Assembly: GCA_964423615.1 (NCBI GenBank)
Contig: CAYRFQ010000079.1
Location: 1 to 37,115, forward strand
Source: CAYRFQ01 sp964423615
GTDB taxonomy: Bacteria > Planctomycetota > Planctomycetia > Gemmatales > Gemmataceae
Length of the DNA stretch: 37,115 nt
Reading direction: 5' to 3'
A model generated the notes under the pieces. It did no database searches. It was not told where the DNA came from and worked only from the letters and a program-made list of their open reading frames with translations. The position numbers and the translations under genes were made by a program. This document shows, one piece after another, positions 15,332 through 22,879 of the stretch (the first letter of the stretch is position 1; each line of letters starts with the position of its first letter).

Positions 15332-16231
15332 TCACTTCCGGATGGCGACTCTCAACTTAGCACTACGGGCTCTTGGATTGTCCCTGGCTTCGGCCTCGGA
15401 GGGTTGGACCGGCTTTCGTGTCACCGCATCCCACACCTCTTGTTCGCGGAAGGCCCACTTCACCAGTCGGTCTTCGAGCGAATGGAAACTGATAACGCCA
15501 GCTTTTCCGCCCGAACGTATACACGATGGGAGGCTCTTGAGCAAGCGCTCTAACGATCCTAACTCATCATTCACGGCAATCCGGAGGGCCTGGAAGACTC
15601 GGGTAGCTGGGTCAATACCGCCGGGCCTCTTGTTGCCTTTTGGGACACTTCGGCGAATAAGCGCCGCCAGTTGTGTCGTTGTCCTGATCGGTTCCTCTTG
15701 TCGAGTTTCTACAATCCTCCGAGCTATCCGACCACGAAATCGCTCTTCTCCAAACTCCCAAAATAACTCAGCTAATTCGCGTTCGTTGAGTCTCTCTAAT
15801 AATCGGCTCGCAGGCTCTCCAACATTCGTATCGAACCTCATATCAAGGGGACCTTCACGAAGAAAACTCATTCCTCGAGACGGAGTATCTAGTTGAACCG
15901 AACAAACTCCGAGATCCGCTAAGACTCCATCAACCGTTTCGAGTCCCAATTTGTCGAGGACCGCGCGAAGCTGGTCAAAACAAGTCTGGTAATACACGAC
16001 TCGATCTGTGCCGAGCCGAACTTTGGCCCTCGTGAGCATTTCCGGATCTTGGTCCAGGCAAATCAATCGCCCATCTCGGCCGATGGCCTCCAAGATGGAA
16101 CTCGCGTGTCCCCCCAAACCTGTCGTCGCATCGACCCAAATCTCTCCTGGCTGGGGGCTCAACAAGTCCATGACCTCTCTCGGGAGGACCGAAATATGCC
16201 CATCATTTGTGCTACCTGGCTCCTTGGTCAT
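15332..16231 (-). CDS. rsmH: 16S rRNA (cytosine-1402 N4) methyltransferase RsmH
   Basis: A 299-residue SAM-dependent methyltransferase that modifies C1402 of 16S rRNA in the ribosomal P site. Family marks are HISVLPREVMDLL at the start, the SAM-binding VDATTGLGGHASSIL, ICLDQDPEML, DGVLADLGVCSVQLD, RGMSFLREGPLDMRFD, the RVFQALRIAVNDEL helix and VISFHSLEDRLVK near the end. The length is normal. The ATG at 16231 has CAGGA about ten bases upstream; the GTG six codons earlier lacks one. Elsewhere the gene (mraW) heads the division and cell-wall cluster after mraZ. Here mraZ is absent, and the next gene downstream codes for a LysM tether instead of ftsL and ftsI. Confidence 0.96.
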   Translation of the reverse strand: MTKEPGSTNDGHISVLPREVMDLLSPQPGEIWVDATTGLGGHASSILEAIGRDGRLICLDQDPEMLTRAKVRLGTDRVVYYQTCFDQLRAVLDKLGLETVDGVLADLGVCSVQLDTPSRGMSFLREGPLDMRFDTNVGEPASRLLERLNERELAELFWEFGEERFRGRIARRIVETRQEEPIRTTTQLAALIRRSVPKGNKRPGGIDPATRVFQALRIAVNDELGSLERLLKSLPSCIRSGGKAGVISFHSLEDRLVKWAFREQEVWDAVTRKPVQPSEAEARDNPRARSAKLRVAIRK

Positions 16232-16713
16232 CAAAATAAATCCTGTCACTGGCTTGGACGATGCCGTGGATATCAGCCCGTACCTCTCACGATTCTACAA
16301 GGCGGAATTGCGGTACTTTTCGGGATAGCTGTGAAGGTTGACAGGAGTTACCCAATCAGAGTGTTGCTAAACTCAGGGAGACATCAAACGCCCGAAAGAA
16401 TCGGTTCCTTAACCTTTCACTAAACATGCAACGGATCGTTAAAGAATCTCCACACTGCAAATATAAGCACCTTGGGACATCTTGCAACGCTCTTGGGAGC
16501 GTCCAGCTGTGACTTTTCTTGTTCCTTGAATGAATTATCGGCAAATGTTCCAAATAGACAAAAAAAGGGGTAGTTTAAACTGCTCTGGCAAAGAGGGAAA
16601 GAAGATAGCCTAGCAACCAGAGCTCAACCATGCAGGGTTGCCGACCTTGCAGCTGAAGTCATACATTCACTCAGATAGTCCCCGCTCAGGTCTGATCTTT
16701 ATTGGAGTTCACG
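16232..16713. other. Divergent intergenic region between rsmH and gatC
   Basis: About 480 bases without a convincing gene; the short frames inside have no ribosome-binding sites. It must hold the promoters of both divergent units. A 10-base palindrome AGTTTAAACT lies at 16572-16581, with no other support as an operator. GGAG seven bases before 16714 is the gatC ribosome-binding site. No mraZ-like gene is present. Confidence 0.5.
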
Positions 16714-17004
16714 ATGTCCATCACGCCTGAAGAAGTTTTATGGGTCGCTAAACTGTCCCGACTGCACCTCTCGGAAGAAGAACAGCGGAAAATGACCGAA
16801 CAACTCACCAAGATCGTGGATTATGTGGACCAGCTTCAGGAAGTCGATACCGAGAACGTCGAACCGCTCGACCACCCATTGGCCATCCAGAATGTGTTTC
16901 GGGAGGATGAACCGAAGACCTCTCTGAAGGTCGAAGAAGCGCTCGCCAACGCACCCAAACAAGCCAAGAAGCATTTTTCTGTACCGGCCGTAATCGACGG
17001 CTAA
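16714..17004 (+). CDS. gatC: Asp-tRNA(Asn)/Glu-tRNA(Gln) amidotransferase subunit C
   Basis: A 96-residue protein of normal GatC size. It begins MSITPEEVLWVAKLSRLHLS and carries EQLTKIVDYVDQLQEVDTENVEPLDHP, the helix and loop by which GatC wraps between GatA and GatB, and it ends near FSVPAVID (the usual F.VP.VI motif). It stabilises the GatCAB enzyme that amidates Glu-tRNA(Gln), and often Asp-tRNA(Asn), in bacteria lacking GlnRS or AsnRS. ATG 16714 is chosen over the in-frame ATG 16702 because TTGGAG lies seven bases before it. gatA follows after 37 bases; gatB is not in the window. Confidence 0.95.
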   Translation: MSITPEEVLWVAKLSRLHLSEEEQRKMTEQLTKIVDYVDQLQEVDTENVEPLDHPLAIQNVFREDEPKTSLKVEEALANAPKQAKKHFSVPAVIDG

Positions 17005-17041
17005 CATCATCCGTGTAGTTCAACACCAAAAGGACCGCAAA

Positions 17042-18520
17042 GTGCAACTCAACAGAACGGCCACCGACCTCCTTCGCGCCCTTGATCATGGTGAGTTTTC
17101 CTCTGAAGAACTACTGGGCGAATATTTGGCCCACGTTCGAGTCATCGACGAGACACTTGGTGGTTTTCTCTTGATAGACGAAGAAGAGGCGATCGCACAG
17201 GCGAAGGCCGCGGACGCTGCACGAGCAAAAAATATCCCCAACGGAAAACTCGCCGGAATCCCCGTTGCTCTCAAAGACAACATCTGCGTGGCAGGGCAAA
17301 AATCGACCTGTGCGAGCAAGATCCTCCGGAATTTTCTGCCACCTTACGACGCCCATGTCACCGAACGTCTCAAGCAAGCAGGTGCCGTCCTGATCGGAAA
17401 AACGAATCTGGACGAGTTTGGAATGGGTTCGTCTACGGAGAACAGTGGTTTCCAACCCACCCGAAATCCCTGGAATCCTGAGTGCATCCCTGGGGGGTCG
17501 AGTGGAGGTTCTGCCGTCATCGTCGCGGCTCGCGAAGCTCCTCTGGCCCTTGGGACTGACACGGGAGGGTCGATTCGCCAACCAGCTGCCTTGTGCGGGG
17601 TGGTTGGATTGAAACCGACCTACGGGCTAGTGTCCAGGTATGGCTTGATTGCCTTTGGAAGTTCGCTTGAGCAGATCGGCCCATTGGCCTTGTCCGTCGA
17701 GGACGTGGCGTTGTTACTCGAGGTGATCGCAGGCCACGACGACCGGGACAGTACTAGCGCCAACCAACCGACCATCCCCTATTCCCAAACCGTTGCTCAG
17801 AAGCCGAAACCCATCACCATCGGCCTTCCCCGGGAATATTTCGGGGATGGTTTGGACAAAGAAGTCGAAGCGGCTGTGCGAGAGGTCGTCAAGGTTTACC
17901 AAGGACTTGGCGCTACAGTCAAAGAGGTGTCCCTTCCCCACTCAAAGTATGCCATTGCGGCCTATTACGTCGTCGCCACAGCCGAAGCTTCGAGCAACTT
18001 GGCGAGGTACGATGGCGTTCATTACGGGCATCGCGCCGAAAAGTTCGACGATCTTATCGACATGTACACGAGGTCTAGGAGCGAAGGTTTTGGCGATGAA
18101 GTCAAACGCCGGATCATGCTGGGAACTTTCGTGTTGTCCTCGGGTCATAAAGACGCTTACTACCACAAGGCGATGCGTGTTCGTCGTCTCATTGCCGATG
18201 ATTTCACCCAAGCGTTCTCGCAATGCGACGTACTACTCAGCCCGACCTCACCGACACCAGCATTCCGGTTTGGCGAACGTGTCGATGATCCGTTGGCGAT
18301 GTATCTTTCCGACGTCTACACGATCTCAAGCAATCTTGCAGGAATTCCGACGATTAGCATTCCCTGTGGTTTTTCGAGTTCAGGCCTACCGATTGGCGTC
18401 CAGTTGATGGCCAGCACTTTCCAAGAAGAAAAACTACTACAGATTGCTCATGTCTACCAAACGGTCACCGATTGGCACACTCGGTTCCCGGCGATGCCAA
18501 GTGATTCCAACAGGTCTTAG
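17042..18520 (+). CDS. gatA: Asp-tRNA(Asn)/Glu-tRNA(Gln) amidotransferase subunit A
   Basis: A 492-residue amidase-signature enzyme, the glutaminase half of GatCAB that supplies ammonia for tRNA transamidation. The triad is visible: Lys78 in AGIPVALKDN, Ser153 in GGSSGGSA and nucleophile Ser177 in GTDTGGSIRQPA, one residue off the known Staphylococcus numbering (79/154/178). Further family blocks are TNLDEFGMGSSTENS, NPWN, GLKPTYGLVSRYGLIAF, SLEQIGP and a C-terminal SNLAGIPTISIPCG. It starts at GTG 17042 with AAGGA seven bases before. Full length, no damage. It forms an operon with gatC. No clear terminator follows. Confidence 0.97.
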   Translation: MQLNRTATDLLRALDHGEFSSEELLGEYLAHVRVIDETLGGFLLIDEEEAIAQAKAADAARAKNIPNGKLAGIPVALKDNICVAGQKSTCASKILRNFLPPYDAHVTERLKQAGAVLIGKTNLDEFGMGSSTENSGFQPTRNPWNPECIPGGSSGGSAVIVAAREAPLALGTDTGGSIRQPAALCGVVGLKPTYGLVSRYGLIAFGSSLEQIGPLALSVEDVALLLEVIAGHDDRDSTSANQPTIPYSQTVAQKPKPITIGLPREYFGDGLDKEVEAAVREVVKVYQGLGATVKEVSLPHSKYAIAAYYVVATAEASSNLARYDGVHYGHRAEKFDDLIDMYTRSRSEGFGDEVKRRIMLGTFVLSSGHKDAYYHKAMRVRRLIADDFTQAFSQCDVLLSPTSPTPAFRFGERVDDPLAMYLSDVYTISSNLAGIPTISIPCGFSSSGLPIGVQLMASTFQEEKLLQIAHVYQTVTDWHTRFPAMPSDSNRS

Positions 18521-18786
18521 ACGAAAGCGTCTGGCGAGACCAAAGACGCGATTGACAACCGCTTCCACTCAAACTGTTGAGGCCTGTTCGCGGCTGACGA
18601 ACCAAAGTCAAAGGCGCCATCGGGGACTGTTCACTTGCTCGGAGAGGTTCGTCACCGCACGTAGCAAACCCGAGCGAAATCACTGTCCAATTTTTCTTGA
18701 AAAAACTTTCCGAATTTCCACGACACGAGTTTCTCCAGTCCACGACCCCTCAATTTGGTAACAAAAACCGGTCGAAAAATGACAGA
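18521..18786. other. Non-coding stretch after gatA
   Basis: Short frames on both strands have no start signals or protein character. I see no terminator hairpin for gatA here. Confidence 0.45.
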
Positions 18787-18863
18787 AACCTGCGCTAAAA
18801 CTGCACCAAACCTGCGCTAAACTTGTAGTAAACTTGTAGTAAACCTGCACCTAAATTGCACCT
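18787..18863 (+). repeat. Seven-unit 11-bp tandem repeat
   Basis: Seven consecutive 11-base units: AACCTGCGCTA, AAACTGCACCA, AACCTGCGCTA, AACTTGTAGTA (twice), AACCTGCACCT and AAATTGCACCT. Each begins with AA, so short A tracts recur every 11 bases, close to one helical turn. Units 1 and 3 are identical, as are 4 and 5, which points to local duplication. The stretch is not coding and lies 266 bases after gatA. Confidence 0.85.
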
Positions 18864-19559
18864 TTTTGACACCTCTCGATTTCCCCATGTCCTTATTTCA
18901 CAATGGCTTATGGAAAATGACCCTCGAAAAATCGCCATTTCGCCGCGTTTTCGAGTATTTGGACCGCCTTTGAACGCATCTACCCATAATACAATAGGAT
19001 TGAACGCCGCGCCATTTTCACAAAAATCGTCGAATTCCCAAAATTATCACTTCGAACGCGAAATCGATTTCTGCTCAGGTGTTCGGTGCGGATTTCTGTA
19101 GATGGTCAAAAGAACGTTGGTCTCTTTTCCAACCCATCTTGGGCATACACCTTTTCACTGAAGAGTATGACCAGAAAACACAGTCTTTCTGACATTGCTC
19201 AAACACTCTTACGTTTTCGGAGAGTCCTGGTAAGAATGATTAGGCATTGTTATTGCGATATGGTTGAAAAAGTCCCGAGTTGTGGTTTTTGCATTGAGTT
19301 GGTTTGCTGAGTCTCGAGTTTGCCGAGGTGTATTACTCTTGAGATGTCCTCTACCGCGCTGCCGAACGGATGGCTCACCCTCAAAACTTGCAATTTGGTA
19401 GAAATTACAACCCTCGAACGCACATTTCTACAACGATGAGCCCTTGCCCTTCCAAGGTCGATAAGAAATCGATTTCCCTATCTCTTTATGATTTCGTATG
19501 TTGTGGCGATTGTATGTGGAATCAGGAATGTTGGCACAGTCCATGCATTACATAGAAAT
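18864..19559. other. Long non-coding, AT-richer stretch
   Basis: About 700 bases with only short frames, none with a good start. Many isolated CGAA and TTTCG words give the look of decayed sequence, but no protein remnant can be read. Nothing else is supported. Confidence 0.4.
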
Positions 19560-19787
19560 GACAAAACAAAACGCAGTCCCAAGGAGGAAAAACGACCAGG
19601 AAACACTCCAGTGCAAGCTGTCTCCCCCGGCATCTGCACTCCACGACGACAACTCGACCTCCCCGGTCGTTGGCGTGTTCTTGGATCGGCTCTAACTCAC
19701 TGGGATTGTGCCTATCAACTAACATACCCCACAGCCTGCCCCAAACCCCCGAGACCACCCGCTTCCCCCGGCGGGTGGTTTTTTTGT
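19560..19787 (+). ncRNA. Candidate structured plus-strand transcript ending at the orphan terminator
   Basis: No plus-strand gene lies in the 1.2 kb before a strong intrinsic terminator, so a separate transcript is likely. Upstream, AACGACC (19591-19597) and CGACC (19655-19659) can each pair with GGTCGTT (19665-19671), two mutually exclusive stems, and AGTGCA (19610-19615) can pair with TGCACT (19635-19640). No known RNA family is recognised. A 65-codon frame (19498-19695) in the same stretch has no convincing start. The 5' end is unknown; the start given is only a guess. Confidence 0.28.
19754..19787 (+). terminator. Strong Rho-independent terminator, plus strand, without an upstream gene
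   Basis: A perfect 9-bp stem, ACCACCCGC (19754-19762) with GCGGGTGGT (19771-19779), around an eight-base loop, followed by a run of seven T. On the other strand no T tract follows, so it serves plus-strand transcription. It stands 14 bases before the end of the convergent zinc-ribbon gene. Confidence 0.88.
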
Positions 19788-19801
19788 TTCGACAAACAAA
19801 C

Positions 19802-21802
19802 TCAAGGACCGACCACTTTCCGGACTTCCCGCAAGACAGTAGGCAAGGAATGTGTCAATAAAATATCCCCGGTATCCAAATACTTATCATGGATCTGGAG
19901 AATCGTCCCCGTCGCCGTCATTTGGTCAGGGTCCAGGTCTCGTAGCTCGAGTTGTACTGGTTCTTGCCACACACATTTCCAAATCAAACGACGGTCCGTC
20001 AAGGCGAGACCAGATTTACCGTTGCCCCACGTACTCCAGTCGTAGAAATAGAGGAGCGTCTCGGTTGGTTGAAGAATCAAAAATGATTCGTTCGCGTTCG
20101 TTCGTACTTCGGTGGGCACCTTGCGCGTGTAGCTAACTTTGGTTTTTGTGGCCTTGGTGCCAGCTTCGACGATAGCCCGAAGCAGACCTCGCTTACCCTC
20201 CCTGTATGGACGAAGACGCGAGATGTGATCGGCGAAAAACTCGTAATGTGGACTGAGCAGCGGATCCAACCGAAGTTCGCGCCCAACTACACCCGGATTA
20301 TCAGCCTCGCGAATCCAGGCGTCGCATGCATCCCAAACTTTTACCTCGTTGCCATGGCGAAACAACCCTCGAACTAAAGCAAGCCAATACTTCACCCTTA
20401 TCTCGTCTTGGCGTGAGCGTGGAAAATTGCGTCTCGCCTGCGAGTCCCGCCCTTGCGCACCCATCACTTCCACACGACAGATTCGGACACCCTCTGTGTG
20501 CATACCGTTCGGGTCGACGTTTCCCAGTACAGACAAAGCTCCGTCATACTCTTTCTGTTCCAGCGAGTACCGGGCATCGCACTCAATCGTTTCGATCCGG
20601 TCGGGATACAACCGTTTCAACAGGTCTTTCCATCGCTGAGCATCCCGGCGGTGCTCGCTTCGCTGATCGAGACAAAAACGACAAGCGAGATATACCGCTT
20701 CGTCTTTGGGTCCATGCTCATCGATGAATGCAGACAGTCGTCGATACGTCGCAACCGATTCGACGGGACCTCCACGGACGACACGCTCGAATTCAGCCTC
20801 GGCCGCAGCGATCTCGGAAGACGTTAACGGCGGAACTTCACCGAGTTCTCGAACCTCCCGGGCGAAACGGTCCCACAATTGTTGATACCCTTCGCGGACG
20901 GCCGTGAACATCTCCGTTCGCGCGGTATCGAAGTTCAGGACGACTTCTTCCGTATTGCGTCCGAACGATTGACCGCTCATGAATCCGCCAATGATGGCAC
21001 CGACTACTGTCCCGATTCCAGGGAGAAGGACCGAGCCAATCGTCGCCCCTCCCAACGCTCCCCATCCACCAAAAGACGACCGCGTCCCAGCCTTGGGAGA
21101 ACCTGTCAGATAACCAGCCAGCATGGTATCAGGAAGTCCGAGTTGTCGAATCTCATCGAGCCGCTGCTTCAGAGCTTTGCTTGGTGTTTCGATCAGCCGT
21201 TCGAACGATGCGCGCCTCGCCTCGACCTTTCGAAGGGCTCGTCGACAATAATCGGGATGATCAGAAAGGGACAATCGACACACCGCCGATAAACCGCGAA
21301 CAAACGCGATTTCGTACTGGGCCGGCTCGTTCGCAGTGAAATACTCTTGCCATGTCTTGGACTGTTCCATTCGCGAGAGGAGCGGTTCGAACGCTTCCCA
21401 AAGAGTTCTCGAGAGTTGACCGTGCAAAACCCAACTCATTTCCCGGACATTCCACGTATCATTGTTGACCGACACCGACTTCGAAGTTGGAACAGGTACT
21501 TCCACAACCTGTCCAACGGGCGGCACCATTGGTGTTGGAGGTGTTGGGTGCGTTGGAGGTGTTGGAGGTGTTGGAGGTGTTGGAGGTGTTGGAGGTGTTG
21601 GAGGTGACGCCGTTACATCGGTCGTTACTGGGTGGGTCTGTTCTGGAGGCCCGCTCCCACAATACGGGCAAACTTTCCATTCTGGTTGGAGTTGAGCCTT
21701 ACAAGAATTACAGGCCAAGACCAACGCCTTTCCACAATCGGGGCAAAACGTCCAGTCAGGATCCGTCGTGAAACCACAACCCGGGCATGCGCTAACGAAC
21801 AT
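19802..21802 (-). CDS. Double zinc-ribbon protein with Gly-zipper segment and PH-like C-terminus
   Basis: A 666-residue protein. Four CxxC pairs (CPGC 6-9, CPDC 20-23, CNSC 31-34, CPYC 45-48) form a double zinc ribbon. A Thr-Pro-Pro run (about 68-91) is the linker. A helical part follows, then a Gly-rich hydrophobic stretch at 245-280 (WGALGGATIGSVLLPGIGTV, then GAIIGGFMSG), the pattern of Gly-zipper segments that insert into membranes. After helical solenoid-like sequence, the last 100 residues (ETLLYFYDWSTWGNGKSGLALTDRRLIWK) match bacterial PH/GRAM-like domains as I know them. ATG 21802 follows GCGGAG by seven bases; the open frame to 21904 adds no domain. A DUF1294 gene lies 32 bases upstream in the same direction. 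Function unknown; a membrane-associated stress or defence role is possible but unproven. Confidence 0.82.
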   Translation of the reverse strand: MFVSACPGCGFTTDPDWTFCPDCGKALVLACNSCKAQLQPEWKVCPYCGSGPPEQTHPVTTDVTASPPTPPTPPTPPTPPTPPTHPTPPTPMVPPVGQVVEVPVPTSKSVSVNNDTWNVREMSWVLHGQLSRTLWEAFEPLLSRMEQSKTWQEYFTANEPAQYEIAFVRGLSAVCRLSLSDHPDYCRRALRKVEARRASFERLIETPSKALKQRLDEIRQLGLPDTMLAGYLTGSPKAGTRSSFGGWGALGGATIGSVLLPGIGTVVGAIIGGFMSGQSFGRNTEEVVLNFDTARTEMFTAVREGYQQLWDRFAREVRELGEVPPLTSSEIAAAEAEFERVVRGGPVESVATYRRLSAFIDEHGPKDEAVYLACRFCLDQRSEHRRDAQRWKDLLKRLYPDRIETIECDARYSLEQKEYDGALSVLGNVDPNGMHTEGVRICRVEVMGAQGRDSQARRNFPRSRQDEIRVKYWLALVRGLFRHGNEVKVWDACDAWIREADNPGVVGRELRLDPLLSPHYEFFADHISRLRPYREGKRGLLRAIVEAGTKATKTKVSYTRKVPTEVRTNANESFLILQPTETLLYFYDWSTWGNGKSGLALTDRRLIWKCVWQEPVQLELRDLDPDQMTATGTILQIHDKYLDTGDILLTHSLPTVLREVRKVVGP
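21531..21604 (+). repeat. In-gene 9-bp tandem repeat (GGTGTTGGA)
   Basis: About eight units of GGTGTTGGA, one altered to GGTGCGTTGGA-like, stand inside the zinc-ribbon gene and code on the minus strand for the Thr-Pro-Pro linker. Unit length is a multiple of three, so gain or loss of units changes linker length without breaking the frame. Confidence 0.88.
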
Positions 21803-21834
21803 CACCGACTCCGCTGGAAAGAGAAATGGATGAA

Positions 21835-22230
21835 TTACCCTCGAGACCAAATTCGACTCACCACATAGATGATTAAAGCTATCTGAAGCGTCACGATGCT
21901 CCAAAAGTAAATTCGGAACGTTCCCTTCACCGTTTTGTGTCGAAACACGACCATCCCAGCGTAGGCTCCCAGACTGCCTCCAATCGCGCTCAGTCCGTGC
22001 AACACCAACTCAGGAATCCTTGCTCGTGATCCTCGCGCGCAGCTCTTGTCATAACCATAATAACCGAACGTCACGACATTGGTGGTCAACAACCAACTCC
22101 CCAACCAGAACGCCCAGTGGCTTTGACGACCGAGCAGAGCCCACAACCCGACTGTACCGAGAACCAGTATTCCCAAAGCGATCGAGATGTGAAATCGTAG
22201 AGTACGTGTCCGTCGTTTGTTGGGTGTCAT
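21835..22230 (-). CDS. DUF1294 family membrane protein
   Basis: A 131-residue inner-membrane protein with four hydrophobic segments (about 14-31, 37-56, 80-95, 108-126). The DUF1294 marks are NVVTFGYYGYDKSCA, then ARIPELVLHGLSAIGGSLGA and the FRHKTVKGTF loop near residue 97. The family's function is not known; some relatives are fused to cold-shock domains. It is transcribed with the zinc-ribbon gene, which begins 32 bases after its stop. The N-terminus is basic (NKRRTRTLR), placing it in the cytoplasm. The family call is fairly sure, the role open. Confidence 0.88.
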   Translation of the reverse strand: MTPNKRRTRTLRFHISIALGILVLGTVGLWALLGRQSHWAFWLGSWLLTTNVVTFGYYGYDKSCARGSRARIPELVLHGLSAIGGSLGAYAGMVVFRHKTVKGTFRIYFWSIVTLQIALIIYVVSRIWSRG

Positions 22231-22317
22231 GTTTGATCCTTAGTACACTGATGGGAAGAAAAAGTAGGTAAGTTCCCGTCAGGTCCAAATAGTTATTCGT
22301 CGCGAGCGAGGAAATAT

Positions 22318-22824
22318 ATGATGGATTCGTTGTGGGCCCCGTGGCGACTACAATACGTCGCTGCACCAAAAAAGTCGGACGAATCGGTCAAGGACTGTTT
22401 TATTTGTCGTGGCCAAAACGAACAAAACGACAAGGAAAACTTGATTGTTTTGCGAGAATCGGAGGTCTTAGTTGTCCTGAATCGATTTCCGTATAATAAT
22501 GGACATCTGCTCATTGCTCCCAACGACCACATAGGAGAGCTCACGGATCTGGGGGACAAGCAACTTCTACAATGTATGCAGGTCATACAACGAATGGTAA
22601 CCATCCTTAAAGGAACGATGCAGCCGCATGGATTCAATATCGGGCTCAATCTGGGACGTGCGGGTGGGGCTGGCCTCCCTGGCCATCTCCATTGGCATGT
22701 CGTTCCTCGATGGAACGGCGACACAAATTTCATGCCCGTTCTCGGAGAAACGAAGGTAATCTCCCAGTCCTTGGAGGCCCTTTACGAACTGCTCCAGGGT
22801 GAGTTGCACAAAACGGAAAATTAA
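22318..22824 (+). CDS. HIT-family hydrolase/phosphorylase (Ap4A-type)
   Basis: A 168-residue protein of the histidine-triad superfamily. The active site is HLHWHVVPRW (His123, His125, His127), with nucleophile His125. The N-terminus LWAPWRLQYV and CFIC (Cys27, Cys30) match the subgroup that includes the mycobacterial Ap4A phosphorylase, which cleaves dinucleoside tetraphosphates; RFPYNNGHLLIAP is the standard strand before the triad. Nucleotide clearance in the cytoplasm is the expected role. GAGGAA stands just upstream of the ATG; a second ATG follows at once, so the true start may be one codon later. The dNTPase gene begins 55 bases downstream, also in nucleotide metabolism. Confidence 0.93.
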   Translation: MMDSLWAPWRLQYVAAPKKSDESVKDCFICRGQNEQNDKENLIVLRESEVLVVLNRFPYNNGHLLIAPNDHIGELTDLGDKQLLQCMQVIQRMVTILKGTMQPHGFNIGLNLGRAGGAGLPGHLHWHVVPRWNGDTNFMPVLGETKVISQSLEALYELLQGELHKTEN

Positions 22825-22879
22825 ATTAGCCCAACGGCAAGACTCCAAGGACTCTTCGTGCCAGGACCAGTGATCCTCA

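Noticed and set aside
16572..16581. Palindrome AGTTTAAACT as an operator
   Set aside because: A single 10-base palindrome in a long spacer is expected by chance and has no second copy.
18444..18761. Plus-strand frame overlapping the end of gatA
   Set aside because: Shadow of gatA at its start, and low-quality sequence afterwards.
18787..18863. Replication origin with iterons
   Set aside because: The units are short and degenerate, and there is no replication initiator or partition gene near.
19488..20045. Plus-strand frame of 185 codons across the orphan terminator
   Set aside because: It reads through a strong terminator and then runs antisense to the zinc-ribbon gene; no protein character.
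21459..21695. Frames with (Val-Gly-Gly) and (Asn-Thr-Ser) repeats opposite the Thr-Pro-Pro linker
   Set aside because: They are other-frame readings of the 9-bp repeat inside the zinc-ribbon gene.
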